Origin: Ligula intestinalis
Lineage: Eukaryota; Platyhelminthes; Cestoda; Diphyllobothriidea; Diphyllobothriidae
DNA: 64,000 bases
Direction of reading: 5' to 3'
NCBI GenBank assembly: GCA_036362985.1
Contig: JAYGXS010000003.1
Span: 85,075,469 to 85,139,468 of the forward strand
Below are positions 51,671-63,587 of the stretch, piece by piece (the stretch's first letter is position 1; the number at the start of each line of letters is the position of its first letter). The position numbers and the translations under genes are program-made. The notes beneath the pieces were generated by a model. That model was not told the DNA's origin, did not search any database, and saw only the letters and a program-made list of their open reading frames with translations.

Positions 51671-53499
51671 TCACAATGAGCGCTGAATTTAATCAGTTTG
51701 CCTGAACAGCTGTACCGCACTATGAAAGGATGTTTTTTATACTACCAGTACACTATCAAGAATTTTGAAATGCGTAACTTGTCACACAAAAGTTTGAAGT
51801 GTTTACAAATATTTTCGTCTTTGACTGTTCCTGCTGATAGTTATTTCTTGCAATAAGGGCTTCGTAGTTATCTGAGACTTGAAATGTAAGCCAAAATAGC
51901 ATCAACTTAAACAGTGCTCGAAAATGGTATACCTATTAAAATGCGTTCAAAAACTAGTATTTAAACTGTTATGATAAATAGATGACTGCCTTTATAAAGT
52001 TACATACATTTTACGGAAACAATATCTGAAAAATTCTTTCTTGTACTCATTTGGTAGCAATTGACGCCCGCTTTGAATTTTTTACTTCGAGAAATAGTTT
52101 CTTTCGGCTTAAAAAAGTCTTAATTGCCGAATAACTTTCAAACCTGCTGAGTGCTGTACATAAATTTGAGATTTAAAAACTGCACGCTATGTACATCCTG
52201 TGTAAGGAAATGTCAGTGTTCCGACGCTTCGAGGAAAAGTCTCATATTTTTCTTAAAATGTTGCATAGATGTGGACCATGCAGCATTAATCAATTGACGG
52301 ATACGATCTATTATAAATGAACACCTCACAATTGTCAAATATATCATGATTAGAAATTTTATAAAATCGGAGGAAACCCTTTCTTTTAGTGTCATATTTC
52401 AAGAAGGCGTTATTTGCTACCAAACGTTTACAAATAAATGTTCCTGTATGTTTTCCGCAAAATATATTTAAATTTATAAAGGCACCCAAAACCAATGATA
52501 GAAATGCACACTACGCTGATGGTCATTTTTCCGATGGAATTATAAATAATTCGGAGTTACTCCATGGCCATCAAAATGCTCCTTACTTGCGCATCTGCGG
52601 TTGAAAACGATAAAATTTACCTGAAATTGTATTCTTTTTATGTTTTGTACTGCGATAAAAACAAAGAGTAGGAAAGATGTTTGGGTAGTTTTAACAGGCT
52701 GGGTTCTACATCGAACTTTCTGACGACTTACAAGAGTGTAGTTAATAGGTTCCCAACATGCATACCATAATAAGACAAGATCAGATGAATGTATAATGGC
52801 GCAGAGATGATAATAGGGGTACTGCATAACAGAGGGAGTAAAGATGGAGTCGACGACAATAATATGGATACAAGAGATTAATAAGGGGAAGTACCTGGCT
52901 GCGAATAAGGAAGATAATCAGATACAATGGTTCCCATCAGAATGTAGGTTGCTGGCGGACGTATTGGTGGACTTTGTTGAATACCCTGTGAGGGAAACAG
53001 TCGGAATGGAGGAGTTGCGTCTCGTGAAAAATTGTTGGTGTTAACGCGATGAACTGCCGGAACGATCGGCGAACGGCGACGCTTCAAATTGGATGACCCT
53101 GCTGTTCGTTAAGTGGCTACTTTTTCGACGTATATGTCCTTGACCATTTGGCGTTTTTATTACTACGGTGTCAGCGTGTTACTTATTATTGGGCTAACGA
53201 TGGCAGCTGCTGGTTATACGTCAAGATATCATGCATACTAGGTGCATAAAAAGAGCCAATTTGGCTTAAAATCAGGTGAGTGTGATATTTTTTCAGTGAT
53301 TATATTTAGGAAACGCGTTCCGTTTCGAGCTGATAAGAACGCGCAAATTTCCATGAGGGAAACGCAATGCAGAGAGGTTTGCTATTTACAGTTCAAAGTA
53401 CGTGTGCAGTTATAATGTATTTTAACATAATTTAGTACTGTACTGAATATTTGGCGAACGTGTGGGCTGTGGTGCATTCTTTAAAATAGCGTACCAGAA
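51671..53499. other. No supported gene
   Basis: AT-rich. The minus frame 52,395-52,213 (CSFIIDRIRQLINAAWSTSM) faintly resembles the C-terminal tail of a non-LTR RT, too weak to call. A 66-codon plus ORF at 52,844-53,044 (MESTTIIWIQEINKGKYLA) is unrecognised. No repeats inside the window were matched. Confidence 0.35.
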
Positions 53500-53990
53500 G
53501 CAAAGGTTTCCTTATGGTCTCTTCGTTCATGACGGAACACGCTCAGGAACCCGTTCCTGTTGAGCCGCTGCATCATAGGCACAAGAGCACAGGCTCCCAG
53601 CTGAAGATAATCCGAACACTACAGCCTTCTTTACCCAACGGGAAAGAGATGCAAACCTATCAAAACGTTATTTGCAGCTGGAGGATAAACAGGCAGCATA
53701 TGTCAGAGTGATTTACAAGGTGCCCTCAATCTACTCAAAACTACTCGGACAGCGTCTGTTGGCGACGGCAGAGGCTGCCGCCATCAGGCTACGCAGACCG
53801 CTGCTACGTGCCCAAAAGCATTTCGTCGCTGCACCCCAGGTGCCATTGGCGAAACTAGGTCACACGGCCACCCACAGCGGACCACAGGCCTCGGAAACGG
53901 GCCCCCGCAAAGACGACCAAGTCCCAAGTCCAGCCACGCACACCTTATCGGCGGCCCTGGACGCCGGGCCATCTAGACGTTGACACTCTG
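53500..53990 (+). repeat. Diverged repeat related to 63,690-63,850
   Basis: Shared pieces include CCCGTTCCTG / GCCTGTTCCTG, a GGCACAAGAGCA / GGCAAAAAGAGCA stretch, and frames reading STGSQLKIIRTLQPSL here and SKGSQLKDFRTIRPLSL at 63,770. The second could be an RT block (FRPISL-like), so these may be old non-LTR remnants. It is followed by C-rich simple sequence near 54,000. Confidence 0.35.
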
Positions 53991-55617
53991 ATCTCAACTC
54001 CCCCCCACCCCCCTTCCTCCCCCCTCCTCCCCACAGTGACAACGAGAACACTTCATCTGTCCACCAACCACCATAGTTTATTCATACCATATAAATGTAA
54101 AGGCCTGACGAGAATTTATCGAAAACAAACGTATTTTCGCCAATTAATCTTCTGAAATTTTCAATGGGAATTTTCGCAAAGATTACTAATCACATCATTC
54201 TCTAACAAAGCAATCCTTTTAGGGCCTTAAATGTGAACAAAGGGGCATCCCGCCGCGAAAACATTTTTAGGCGGCGGGGGATGGGTTTAAATCCTCGTTC
54301 TGAGCTCGGTCCACACTGGCGATCGTTCCCGAGGTTGGACGGGTAAATCCCCGGATTGGACGAGGAATTAGGATGAGGCTCAGGTCTGGGATTTCAACTC
54401 GTCCCCCCGCCGCCCCCTTTTTCTCATTTTATAGACCGCAAATTGATTGTTTTGTTAGCGTTCAATGTCATTTATAACTTAATGATAAACAGTAGATCTT
54501 GAAAAATGGGCTCTATAAATATGATGCGTTAATCAAATAATTATTTATCCTCGGATTTCCCCGTAGTGTTCTCCCGACTTCCACAGGATGGCATCCCCGC
54601 CCAGTCTGGGGATTGTGCTGGCAGGGTCGGTTGCGCGGCCCATTTTGGCTATTTTGCTCTACCGTGAGCTGCACGTAAAATCGGTCAATTTGTGTTAAAA
54701 ACACTTTTGTAGTGGGAAATTTGGGTCTGCATATCTGAAATTCCGATGATTACCGTCTTTGAAGGGGAAAGCTCCGTTCAAGTTAAAAGGACAGAAGCAA
54801 ACTTCGGCGGCGTTAACAACCCTATCTCCGAAGTAAAATTTCTTTATGAAAATATATTGCCAGGTTTTTGAGGTTTCAATTTTAAAATGAAGGACTTTGC
54901 AAACAAATGCAGCGTGCGCTTACGGTGTGACTCCACCATAAAAGGCATTTAAAATCCCTTATTTTCAATGTTGGGTGGTTATATATCAGATTTGTTTTAC
55001 AAGGAGGCTGTAAAGGAAATGGGGGCTGCTTGATTTATGATGCTGACTTTGCAAGCGAGGAACGCTGCATATCCGGAGATAGTCCAAAAGGACGCTACTC
55101 ACCAAAAAATAGGCAGGATTGTGCATTGCACCACATATTAATAAATGATAAGAATAAGCATGCGTAGCCCAAGGCGACACCCACAGCTTGTGATAGGTTG
55201 TTACAAATTTCAAAGCTATGTGGGAATCTGCAGTCGATAACTAAAGTAGGGTGTTTAATGTCAAGGATGTCAAAGGATTGAAAGACTGTAGGATGTCTTT
55301 CCAGGAGAAAAAATTTAAGTCCTTATTTGCACATTTTATGCGCTGCCGATATTTAAATGGAACCCTAATAGCAATTTGTAGACCTATGGACCTGTTAGCT
55401 TATGCACACACAATATCTCGCATTTCATTGCGCAATGATAGGTCAGTGTGCCTGAATGTGAATGCGTGCCATTGGATTGGCTACTTTAATTGCTGTCGGT
55501 GGCGGCAATTTTGAACGCCATTCTATCATATTGCACGTGCACTGCTGAACGCGTAAGTGGGCTCTGAATGCGGTAGTGTTATTTGTGGCGTAAATTCTAA
55601 TATTCAGCCTTAAGGCA
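53991..55617. other. No supported gene
   Basis: Pyrimidine-rich stretch at 53,998-54,035, then unrecognised sequence. Short ORFs (for example 55,251-55,514) show no motif. No matches inside the window noticed. Confidence 0.4.
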
Positions 55618-55865
55618 TATCGCAGGTGGTAAATTAAGTTAAACCTTAGCAACTGCGATCTTCAGAAAATGGGTACTTAGTAGAGGAGAAGTCTGTGGAG
55701 GCGAAGATAGTAGGAATAGTTTATTGTGTACACTAGTGAATGAAGAATATATAGAGACAATTTTGTAAGCGCTGACTGAGGTATTGGACGCCCTTGAGGC
55801 AGCTGGCTTTGAACTATGACGCCGGACAAAGCAATGGAGGGCATCGGATGACAGAGACCGCTACG
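55618..55865 (-). mobile_element. LTR fragment, Ty3/gypsy-type (copy L3)
   Basis: The minus-strand reading goes from CGTAGCGGTCTC (TGTAG start changed to CGTAG) to ACCTGCGATA. It includes GTGTACACAATAAACTATTC and TGAAGATCGCAGTTGCT, shared with L4 and L5. At 248 bp it is shorter than the 422-454 bp of L1 and L2, so it has internal deletions. No matching target duplication. Confidence 0.7.
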
Positions 55866-57189
55866 AGCGAACATTATGCATAAGAATCAAGTGGCTGTGC
55901 AAGGCATGTCCATAATCATGCAGCCTTGAGTGACGCCCAATCAGCGTGACCTATTTTCTGATTGAGATGCATAACATGTCAGAGGTTACCTCCAGCCTAG
56001 CGCAAGAACATAGAACACACACGTCAACTAGCTTGTTCACTGTGCGTAGCTTGTTTTCGCAGAGCCCTTGGTGAGCTACTTTTTACGTACAACATCTTAC
56101 CTATGTGGTCTTGATGACATTTTAACTTGGGGAACACAATGTAGTCCATTATCACTCCTTTGGATACTGGTGATTCCCACCTAACACGTTGTTCTTCGAG
56201 TTCATGTTTTAGAAAACTACTGACCATGGACAGTTTGCCAGCAGAAGTTCAGCGCCTTTTTGGCGCTGCTAGCGCTGCAACTCTTTCTCAATTGGCCAAA
56301 AAGCTTATAGAGACATATGGATATGTCGAAAGGAGAGATCGGCGACTTAGGAAGGTTCCTCAAGTCCAGAAATCAGTAAAACCAAATAGGTAGGACAGTG
56401 TACTGTGAAAAGGAGCTAACAAAAGGTGCTGCAGAAACAAGGTGTGCACTGAATAAGCCGGATGACGTGGCTCCGGTCTGTCAGTCCGCACAGAGGTTGA
56501 GGGATCTGAATGCAGCCGCTAGCCAGTCAGAAGCAGGGATATAGCTCGCGAGAGAAAAGCTAGACATAGAAACGACCTTAACACTTCACGCCACATCTGC
56601 ATTGTTTGCGGCCGAGGCCTCATAAGTCACGCTGGGCACTCTAGAGAGCGCGGGCAGTGGGGGAAATCACGTGTGGGCTTGCAGCCGGGCATGTGATAAA
56701 AGTGTCAGTGCAAGACCAATCGCAGAACCGCTACAGTGCCCCCGGCTAGCCTGAAGGTGGCGTAAAAAACGACGCCGAAGGAAATGCAAAAGTCTACAAA
56801 TGGTGAAAACCAAGTCGGTCAGGCACCCACTGCGGGTAATGAATGCAGGAGGAGCAGTGCTAGAGTGGCTTGTAACAGGAATGTTGGAGGTTAATGCGGA
56901 AGGAGTAACTGTCGATGGCAGTGAAGAGGATGAAAGAGATTAACTTCTATAACTGGTGACCCCAATCTTGAGATGCTCTCAACTAACATTCTGATGTGGC
57001 CTGCTGTCCCTGCTTTGTTGGCTCTGCGTATTTTTCGGAGTTTCCGACGTGTCCCTGCGTATTTGGTGATTTTTCGTGCGTATTTGGCGACTTTCCGACA
57101 TGTCTCTGCGTATTTGGTGACTTGCAGATGTGATCTCAGTGATTCATAAACCTCTTTCGACTTCACTTGAGTTTTTACTGTGTCATCTG
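55866..57189. other. Unresolved, with a weak gag-like ORF at 56,220-56,393
   Basis: The frame from 56,226 (MDSLPAEVQRLFGAASAATL, then SQLAKKLIETYG) has the look of the end of a gypsy-type capsid region, where LPxxVQxxL...LxxLAxxAD-like wording is common. It stops at 56,393 and no zinc knuckle or protease is visible. Its position between LTR pieces fits, but the family is not proven. The rest shows nothing. Confidence 0.3.
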
Positions 57190-57524
57190 ATGTGACCGCG
57201 ATATGGAGACTTTCTGCATCGAAATCCTGTCGTGAAGCGAGGTCGAGATCTTCAACTGCTCACAGCTCATTCTGCCCAGGCCATGGTTTCTTACCAATCC
57301 AACAAAGATCTTTCATTATGAGTGTCAGCAACTAGATCTCCTTCCCAATCTCTGACATTACTTCTACTGACAAAGATACCTCTTGCTTCAACTCATACTT
57401 CCGTTGTGTACACAATAAACTCTTCCATCTACTCTGGCCTTTAAAGACTTCGCTCCTCAGCACTAAGTAACCATGGTCTGAAGATCGCAGTTGCATGGTT
57501 AGACTCACTTAACCCTCTGCGATA
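57190..57524 (+). mobile_element. LTR, Ty3/gypsy-type (copy L5), 5' edge not resolved
   Basis: The right half contains TGTGTACACAATAAACTCTT, CCATCTACTCTGG and CTGAAGATCGCAGTTGCATG, and ends CTGCGATA at 57,524, as in L3 and L4. A gag/pol-like ORF starts 6 nt later, so this may be a 5' LTR with part of its internal region. Confidence 0.6.
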
Positions 57525-57530
57525 GTTACG

Positions 57531-58060
57531 ATGGCGCAGATTACCGCACAAGTATCTTCTGTTCAACGTCAAAGGAACTTTTTACCTGAGAGCCAACCGA
57601 TGTCATCTTCTCGGCATTTCCAGCGAACTTCATCTGGTCCCACCTCATCCACCACTTTCCGTTATCACACCGGTTTTATGCTAAAGCCCGACAGTGCATC
57701 TCCCCTTTTCCCATCGCCCCGGAGTACTTTTCAACGACGGCCGTCACCACCAAATTTTCACCTGTTTGAGATCTTGCGTATGCTATTTGGGCTCCGTCAT
57801 GCCCCCCAAATAATTCAGCCGTTTATTGACTGGGTGCTTCGTGGACCCTTATTTGTTTACGCCCACATCGACGAAGTTTTACTTGCCCTTTTCACCGCCG
57901 AACACCAAATGAAGCATCTCAAAACGGTATTTGACGGTCTTCAACAATTTCGCATTGTCCTCATTACATCCAAGTGTCTTTTGCATTCCCCCTCTTGAGC
58001 TTCTTGGACACCTCATCGATACCAACGGCATCAGGTTTATTGAGCGAAATATAGGCAAAC
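57531..58060 (+). pseudogene. Ty3/gypsy polymerase fragment
   Basis: From the ATG at 57,531 the frame is open for 155 codons; its second half is a gypsy RT: FEILRMLFGLRHAPQIIQ, FIDWVLRGPLFVYAHIDEVL, HLKTVFDGLQQFRIVL, then TSKCLL. After a frameshift near 57,995 it continues ELLGHLIDTNGIR (58,000-58,045), the block that follows in gypsy elements. The catalytic box normally YIDD reads HIDE, so the second Asp is replaced. The first 60 codons do not look like RT; gag, protease and the RT fingers are missing, so there has been a large internal deletion. Confidence 0.72.
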
Positions 58061-58690
58061 GCCTTTGAAATCCCTTGTGGTGCACAATAGTTAAGATATG
58101 CATCAGCATAGCCGAACATTTCAAAGAAGTCTCTAGCACAATCGTAGGCAACTACTCGCTTGTTCCAAGTACTATAATCGCCTGAGGTGATTTCTGTCAA
58201 CACGAGCCAACAGGTGTTACTGACTGAAAAGAGCAGACAGTGAAAAGAACTCTGAAACGACTCAGAATTCAAAACGGAATGTCATTGTTTGTTATTTTTA
58301 AGAGAAAAACTGCCGCTCGTAGGAGAAAATCCTGTGAAAAGTAGGTCCAGCATGCTGTTATGAATGTTGGTGGCAAGCAGGAGGTTTTGTCGCGAGTAAT
58401 ATCCTTATTCGAAGGACCTCATAAGGAGGAGACCGCTGAGTCACGAGTACCTCCCGAATAAACGCAGCTGCAGTCAGGATACGCCCTTGCCCATTACTGA
58501 GACCGTCATCTACGCGATGAAAACAGGAGAAGCCGCCACGATCGCAACTTTCCGTCCGTTATTGTTTGAAATAATTAAGCTGCATACATATGGATGAATG
58601 GAAGGCAGAGAATAATTTCATGATAAAATATTACTCAAACGAAGTAAGTTATACCGTACGTATACCATACGAAGTATAATATTTACTTTT
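58046..58690 (-). repeat. Unknown repeat R, copy 1, with a conserved minus-strand frame
   Basis: About 640 bp clearly related to 62,800-63,430 at perhaps 70-75% identity. The minus frame at 58,272-57,964 reads TCWLVLTEITSGDYSTWNKR then FFEMFGYADAYLNYC; the other copy reads TCWLLLTDIILSDYITWNK and MFGFADAFIKYS. Conservative replacements suggest the ancestor was coding on this strand. Family not recognised. Confidence 0.6.
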
Positions 58691-59382
58691 ACTCCAGTTA
58701 GACTATGGTGGTCAAGTTGTGTAAGAGTGAGCATTACAATAGCAATTTACCTTCTTTTTAAACGGAAGCGGGCATAACAAAATCCAGGGGGAGAGCATTT
58801 CAAGCTTCAACCACTCCATTACAAAGGAAGAACTTTCCTGTGTGTACTCTGGTCCCTGTTGCGTAACTTGAATGGATTACCTCTTGAGTCCTTAGTCGTT
58901 ATTTACTCGAAAAAGTCGCCAGGTAGAAGAAAGCAGACCACACAACGCATTATGTGCAATGTTTCGATTAGATCACCTTGTAGCTGCCCGTAACTTAAAG
59001 GAAACAGGTCGAGATTAGCTAAGCTTGTTTCATAGGGTAAAAAGTCCTGTGCGGTTATAAGTTTAGTTAGGTGTCTTTGAGCTTTCTCGCGGGAACTTTG
59101 GTCTTCGCGGTCCAGGGTCTCCAGGCTTGGATAGCGAACTCCGGGTTCACCGCACAGATGTTCTAAAGACCTTAGTGAAGCAGTCATTTTCAAAGGTAGA
59201 TTAAGCCCATTTCACAAGATACGGAGCGTACATCGGAGACTAAGCAACTTTTGCGCAATGCAGCGAGAGCTTATGGGACATCGTGATCCACAATCCAAAA
59301 TATTTTTGCGCGTCCAATTCTTGCAGTCGGATGCCTTTCAGGCCGTAAACCATGGGATACAGATAGCTGGGTCGGCCAACTC
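58691..59382 (-). mobile_element. Family C-like RT C-terminal fragment, minus strand
   Basis: Minus-strand frames give FAIQAWRPWTAK (family C has YGIQAWRPWLAK), REKAQRHLTKL, NLDLFPLSYGQLQGDLI (family C NLFPLHYRQQRGDLI), then KFFLCNGVVEA with NALPLDFV, the usual RT tail. Frameshifted and stop-rich; 5'- and 3'-truncated. Confidence 0.78.
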
Positions 59383-61350
59383 ATGGAATACTGCATACTG
59401 AATAACGATAGCCATAGTCCCACCACTCGAGACACACTAGATGTCATAGCGCTTGATGCCAGGTCTGTTATAAATAAAATGGCTCAACTTCGAGCCGTTG
59501 TAGTGGCCTTGTTGCAGCCACTTGCAACCCAAGGCCAATCGCTGACGCATGGCGCCTTTAGCCTGCCTGCGCGCCCACTGCTAGGCTAGGCGCTAACTGT
59601 CCTTGACCGACGCGCAATACTCCCCGGCGTGAATGCGCGCTCAGGCTAGCCAGCGTTAGCCAATCTCAAGGTCGTGCGCACGCGCTAGGCTAGACATCAG
59701 CAGCCCCATTGGCCCCCGAGACAAAGCATTCGCCGGCGGTTCCTGATGCTCTAGTCACTCCGGAATTGACGCCCTAGCAGCCGGACTGCGGTCATCCGCG
59801 AGTCAACACTCTTTCCATCTATTCTCCGTCCTGTGTACACAATAAACTATTCCTTCTACTCTGGCCTTCCCAAGACTTCTCCCATCTACTAAGGAACTGG
59901 ACCTCGAAGATGGTATGTGTTAGGGTTAATCGTCTTAGCCTTAGCTCCTATACCGTTGCTTTTGAGATAACGCCTGATGTTATATGCGTAGCAGAATCTT
60001 GGACACATCCAATCATTTATGACTCCTCCCTTATCATAGACAAATATGATCTCTTCCGTCAAGATCGCATTGATAAGTGTCATTCAAACACTTTTTCCTT
60101 TTATCTAAATCGTACGTCCTTCTCTGGAAATTACTGCTTCGCGTCTGTAACCCTGTTTTTTTTGGCCAAAGGCGATTACGATTACGTATATAATCAGCCT
60201 ATCTTATCATCTGAAGAAGATGCAAATCTTTTTGAAATATTCAAGTTTATTTCGTAGTCCGCTTTCGAAGTTAAAATTAGTGCTGGAGATTTTAATTTTC
60301 CCGAAATGGACTGGCTTTCAAACCTTTTTCCACCTAGTTTTCAGCATTTCCTAGATACCATTAATTTTTATAAATGGTCTAAACTGGTCCGCACCCCAAC
60401 AAGACAGAAGCATTCCCAGATCTGATTTGTGCAAACGATATTGCTCCACTTTACGTTGATTTTAAGAAGGATATCGTCCAAAGCCGTTCGTACCTATCAA
60501 ATATTAGCTTACTCAACAATATTCTTGACTCATTGGATTGGCAGAATCTCTCTTCCACGAACAACGCTGCATGTCTTCCTGAACTCATGTCAGTGGTTTC
60601 TAATAAAATACTGGAATTTGTGCCCACTGAAATTGCGAAAACCTACGCACCCAACAGAGGAAATCTTGCGCACACAGCGACCTTAACTCTGCGAAATCAG
60701 TTGCCCAACTGTTCCGTCGTAGGTCCTCCGCTAAACGAGCTTATGAAACCCCCCCATTCCTAAACGGAAATAATACATTCGTACTCAATGACTATGACAA
60801 GGCTGAATTGTTTAATGCATTCTTCGCAAAGCATCTTACGACGGAATCTGAACCGGTCCCTTCGTTTCAGCCATACTCAGATAATATTTTCGGGAACATT
60901 GATTACTCCATAGAATTAATTGGTAAGCAGATAATTCGTCTAAAAACTCGCACTCTTCGGGAACTGACAGTATTCCAAACTCAGTTATCAAAAAAGTGTC
61001 GACCTACCCCAAATTACTTAGCCGTATATTTTCACTTTATCTGTCAAACGGTTTCTTTCCATACGCTTGGAAGACATCCATTATTCTTCCAGTCTTTAGG
61101 TCAGGAGCTCGTTTGAACGTAAATAATTACCGTGGCGTTTATAAAACTCTGGCCCTAGCCAAACTTCTGGAAAAGATTATTTTTTATTAAATTCTCGACG
61201 CTTGTCTAGAAAACAAGCTTTTAAGTGACTCGCAGCATGGTTTTCTAACTGGCTGATCATACGAGACCTGCACTTAGCTTTTCTTAATCACTTCACTTCC
61301 CTCTGTTACGAGCAGCAATCAGTGGTTGCTCTATCTATTGTTCGAGAGCG
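59383..61350 (+). mobile_element. Family A retrotransposon, endonuclease to RT N-terminus, split by an LTR
   Basis: It starts at the ORF1-endonuclease junction (ACACACTAGATGTCATAGCG) and runs DVIALDARSVINKMAQLRA. It is interrupted at 59,499-59,952 and continues DVICVAESWTHPIIYDSS (~59,970), an endonuclease with several shifts, then the linker and RT start (NAFFAKHLTTESEPVPSFQ ~60,815; NGFFPYAWKTSIILPVFRSG ~61,043). It stops near 61,350 before RT motif A. Dead copy truncated on both sides, useful as the uninterrupted reference for the insertion at 33,728-34,703. Confidence 0.86.
59499..59952 (+). mobile_element. Solo LTR, Ty3/gypsy-type (copy L1), in a family A endonuclease
   Basis: The 454-bp unit runs from TGTAGTGGCCTTG to GCTCCTATA, flanked by the 4-bp duplication CCGT (59,495-59,498 and 59,953-59,956). 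It shares GTGTACACAATAAACTATTC and GTTAGGGTTAA with L2. Removing it rejoins the family A frame (LRA|VAFEITPDV). Confidence 0.85.
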
Positions 61351-62199
61351 TCAAGAATCGCCGGAATATCAGCACGGAATTTTTTACGGCCCCTACTCAC
61401 GCGGCTAGTGTATAGAGTAACGGTTTTGAAGCGACCTTGAGATGAGCGAATGATGGCGTGTGTAGCGACCCAAAAAGAGCCATGTGTATTTTATTGGGCT
61501 AACCCCCGCTCAATTTGATCCTTCAGGACTCAGCGTGCGGCCGGCGCCATCTTTGACGCGGATAATTCTTTCCAATTTTGTACTCAACTCTCTGTTTTGG
61601 TGTTAAAATCCACCATATGCTTCCTCTCTGCATTTACACATTTTTCAAGTTTGTACCTTCTTCACGTTCCTTCTGTATTCTGAGAGATTATTTTGTGCTA
61701 GAAATTACTCGTTAGATTACCATATATCGTTTTTCGTTACCCGTCGCTTTTGATGCTTTTTTCAGTTCTCATAATAAACCAGTTTTCCTATTTCTACCAA
61801 TCTTTTACGATAACGAAGCGCAACGATGTGTCTGATGGATTCAATGGACCAGAATCCGCCCGTTTGCTTGATGAAGCTTGGGAGAATATTCCTATATTTC
61901 AGAATACCTCGCCGTTGGGTAGTTCACGATCTGAAGTTTCTTCACTGAGCCCGTCCTCCTCAATAGGCTCCACCCGGACCGATCCTTTCTCAGACTCATA
62001 TCGTCCTATTGTGATACAGTCTACCCCAGCAGGTAATCCACCTGAGGAATATACATTTAATCACCGCCTCCGGTCAGCTCGGTCGCTACACGTGAGCGCG
62101 CAGGCATGGTGAGGCCTAATTTAATGCGACAGTTGGCGCATGCCTTGCAGGCAAAAGGCGCCATGCGTCAGCGGCTGATTTTAAGTTCCACATTGCTGC
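61351..62199. other. Unresolved; 120-codon ORF at 61,750-62,112 not assigned
   Basis: The plus ORF is Ser/Pro-rich (SRSEVSSLSPSSSIGSTRTD) and ends HRLRSARSLHVSAQAW. It has no domain I recognise and could be a cellular exon, an ORF1 tail of another retrotransposon, or chance. The junction at ~61,366 is the end of the family A piece. Confidence 0.3.
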
Positions 62200-62560
62200 T
62201 AGGGGGCACTACAAACATTTCTGCCACCATTTTACGACGGTGTAATCCGTGCAGATTGCGAATAGTAAACAACGTATTAAAAAGCATGCAAAGTGGGTTA
62301 GCTAACTCCTTAGCAAATTCTTTCAGTACTAAGGGCGGAATAGCATCGGGACCAGGTCATTTCGAGTCGTTTAGTGCCAACAACTCCTGACGAAGAGTCA
62401 CGTCGGCGAAAGATATATAATCACTCTTTGGACCGTCGTTTAAGCCATAGTTCGTAAGCATGACTCCGCTTTCAATCCTTAAGATCGATTTGAAAAATTG
62501 TGAAATACTCAGCTTTCGGAAGGGGGACTGGGTCCCGGTTTCGTGTAGTCTTTCTTAAAT
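62200..62560 (-). mobile_element. Non-LTR RT N-terminal fragment, minus strand
   Basis: The minus-strand frame reads ISFADVTLRQELLALNDSK, stop, PGPDAIPPLVLKEFAKELAN, then PLCMLFNTLF. This is the KSPGPDGIPP--LKELA block with a nonsense change just after the Lys. It is closest in style to family C but distinct. Confidence 0.72.
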
Positions 62561-62799
62561 AGCCGTAGAATAACTGCCCGGTTCAGTAAATCGTTTTCAA
62601 AATCTTGGCGTGTCCTGAAGATAGACTGATTCACAGATACTATTTATCGATATTTTGAAGCCAATAATTTGCATCCTACGATGCATTAGAGAAGTCAATT
62701 GGGCGTTGTAGTAAGAAGAGTACCATATTTGTTTTTGTGATCGTACATAAGAAATGGGATAACATTTCAAGCCAACGAGTACAGGTCAAGTTAAATAAA
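62561..62799. other. No recognisable feature
   Basis: Short AT-rich spacer before repeat R copy 2. Confidence 0.4.
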
Positions 62800-63430
62800 G
62801 GTTATTAAGCACAATAAAGGCAAATGCCTTTGAACTCCCTATCAGTACAGAGTATTTAATAAATGCATCGGCAAAGCCAAACATTTAAAGGAGGTCGTTT
62901 ACCTAACTGAATGTGACTACTCACTTGTTCCAAGTAATATAATCAGATAGGATGATGTCAGTTAACAGGAGCCAGCAGGTGTAACTGAGCAAAATTAGCA
63001 GACAATGAGAAAACTCCTAAGGCATGGCACAGATTTCGAAAAATGGAATGTAGTTTTTGATTTTTTACGGGAAACACTGTCGCTCGTGGGAGAAAGTATG
63101 TGAAAAATGCGCAGGAATGATGCTGCTAACGTAAGCGGCAGTCTAGGGGGTCAACCGCGACTTATATCTTGATCGGAAATGCCATACGGAGACGAGATTG
63201 CAGAGTCATGAGAACTTCCCGAAAAGTCGGAGCTGCGACCACGATATGCGTTTGTCAATTTCCGGGGCCATCATCAACGCGACGAAAACAAGATCAGGCG
63301 CCACGATCACAACTATCCGTTATTGGTCGACATAAGAGAGCCGCATGCATATGGATGAATTTAGTACAAAGAAAAATTTCATAATTAAACGTTACTTTAA
63401 TACAGGAAGAAATAGTATATAAAATATGAT
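62800..63430 (-). repeat. Unknown repeat R, copy 2
   Basis: Counterpart of 58,046-58,690. Shared words include GGCAAANGCCTTTGAA, ACTTGTTCCAAGTA, GCCACGATCNCAACT and CATATGGATGAAT. The minus-strand frame has three stops here where copy 1 is open. Confidence 0.6.
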
Positions 63431-63587
63431 ATTTCCTTCTCGAGGAAACTGAGGTCTTTCGCAGGCCAAGGTTACCATGCTTGGCATCCTTGATGACTAG
63501 AGGTTTTTTATTCACAGGCGCAAATAGGTGTGCCATTAGGGCTCAACTGCGAAGAAGGTTCAAAATAATATTTCTTATATATTGACA

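Noticed and set aside
61750..62112. A 120-codon Ser/Pro-rich ORF as a real gene
   Set aside because: No domain, no splice or promoter evidence, and its neighbours are transposon debris. Kept as unresolved.
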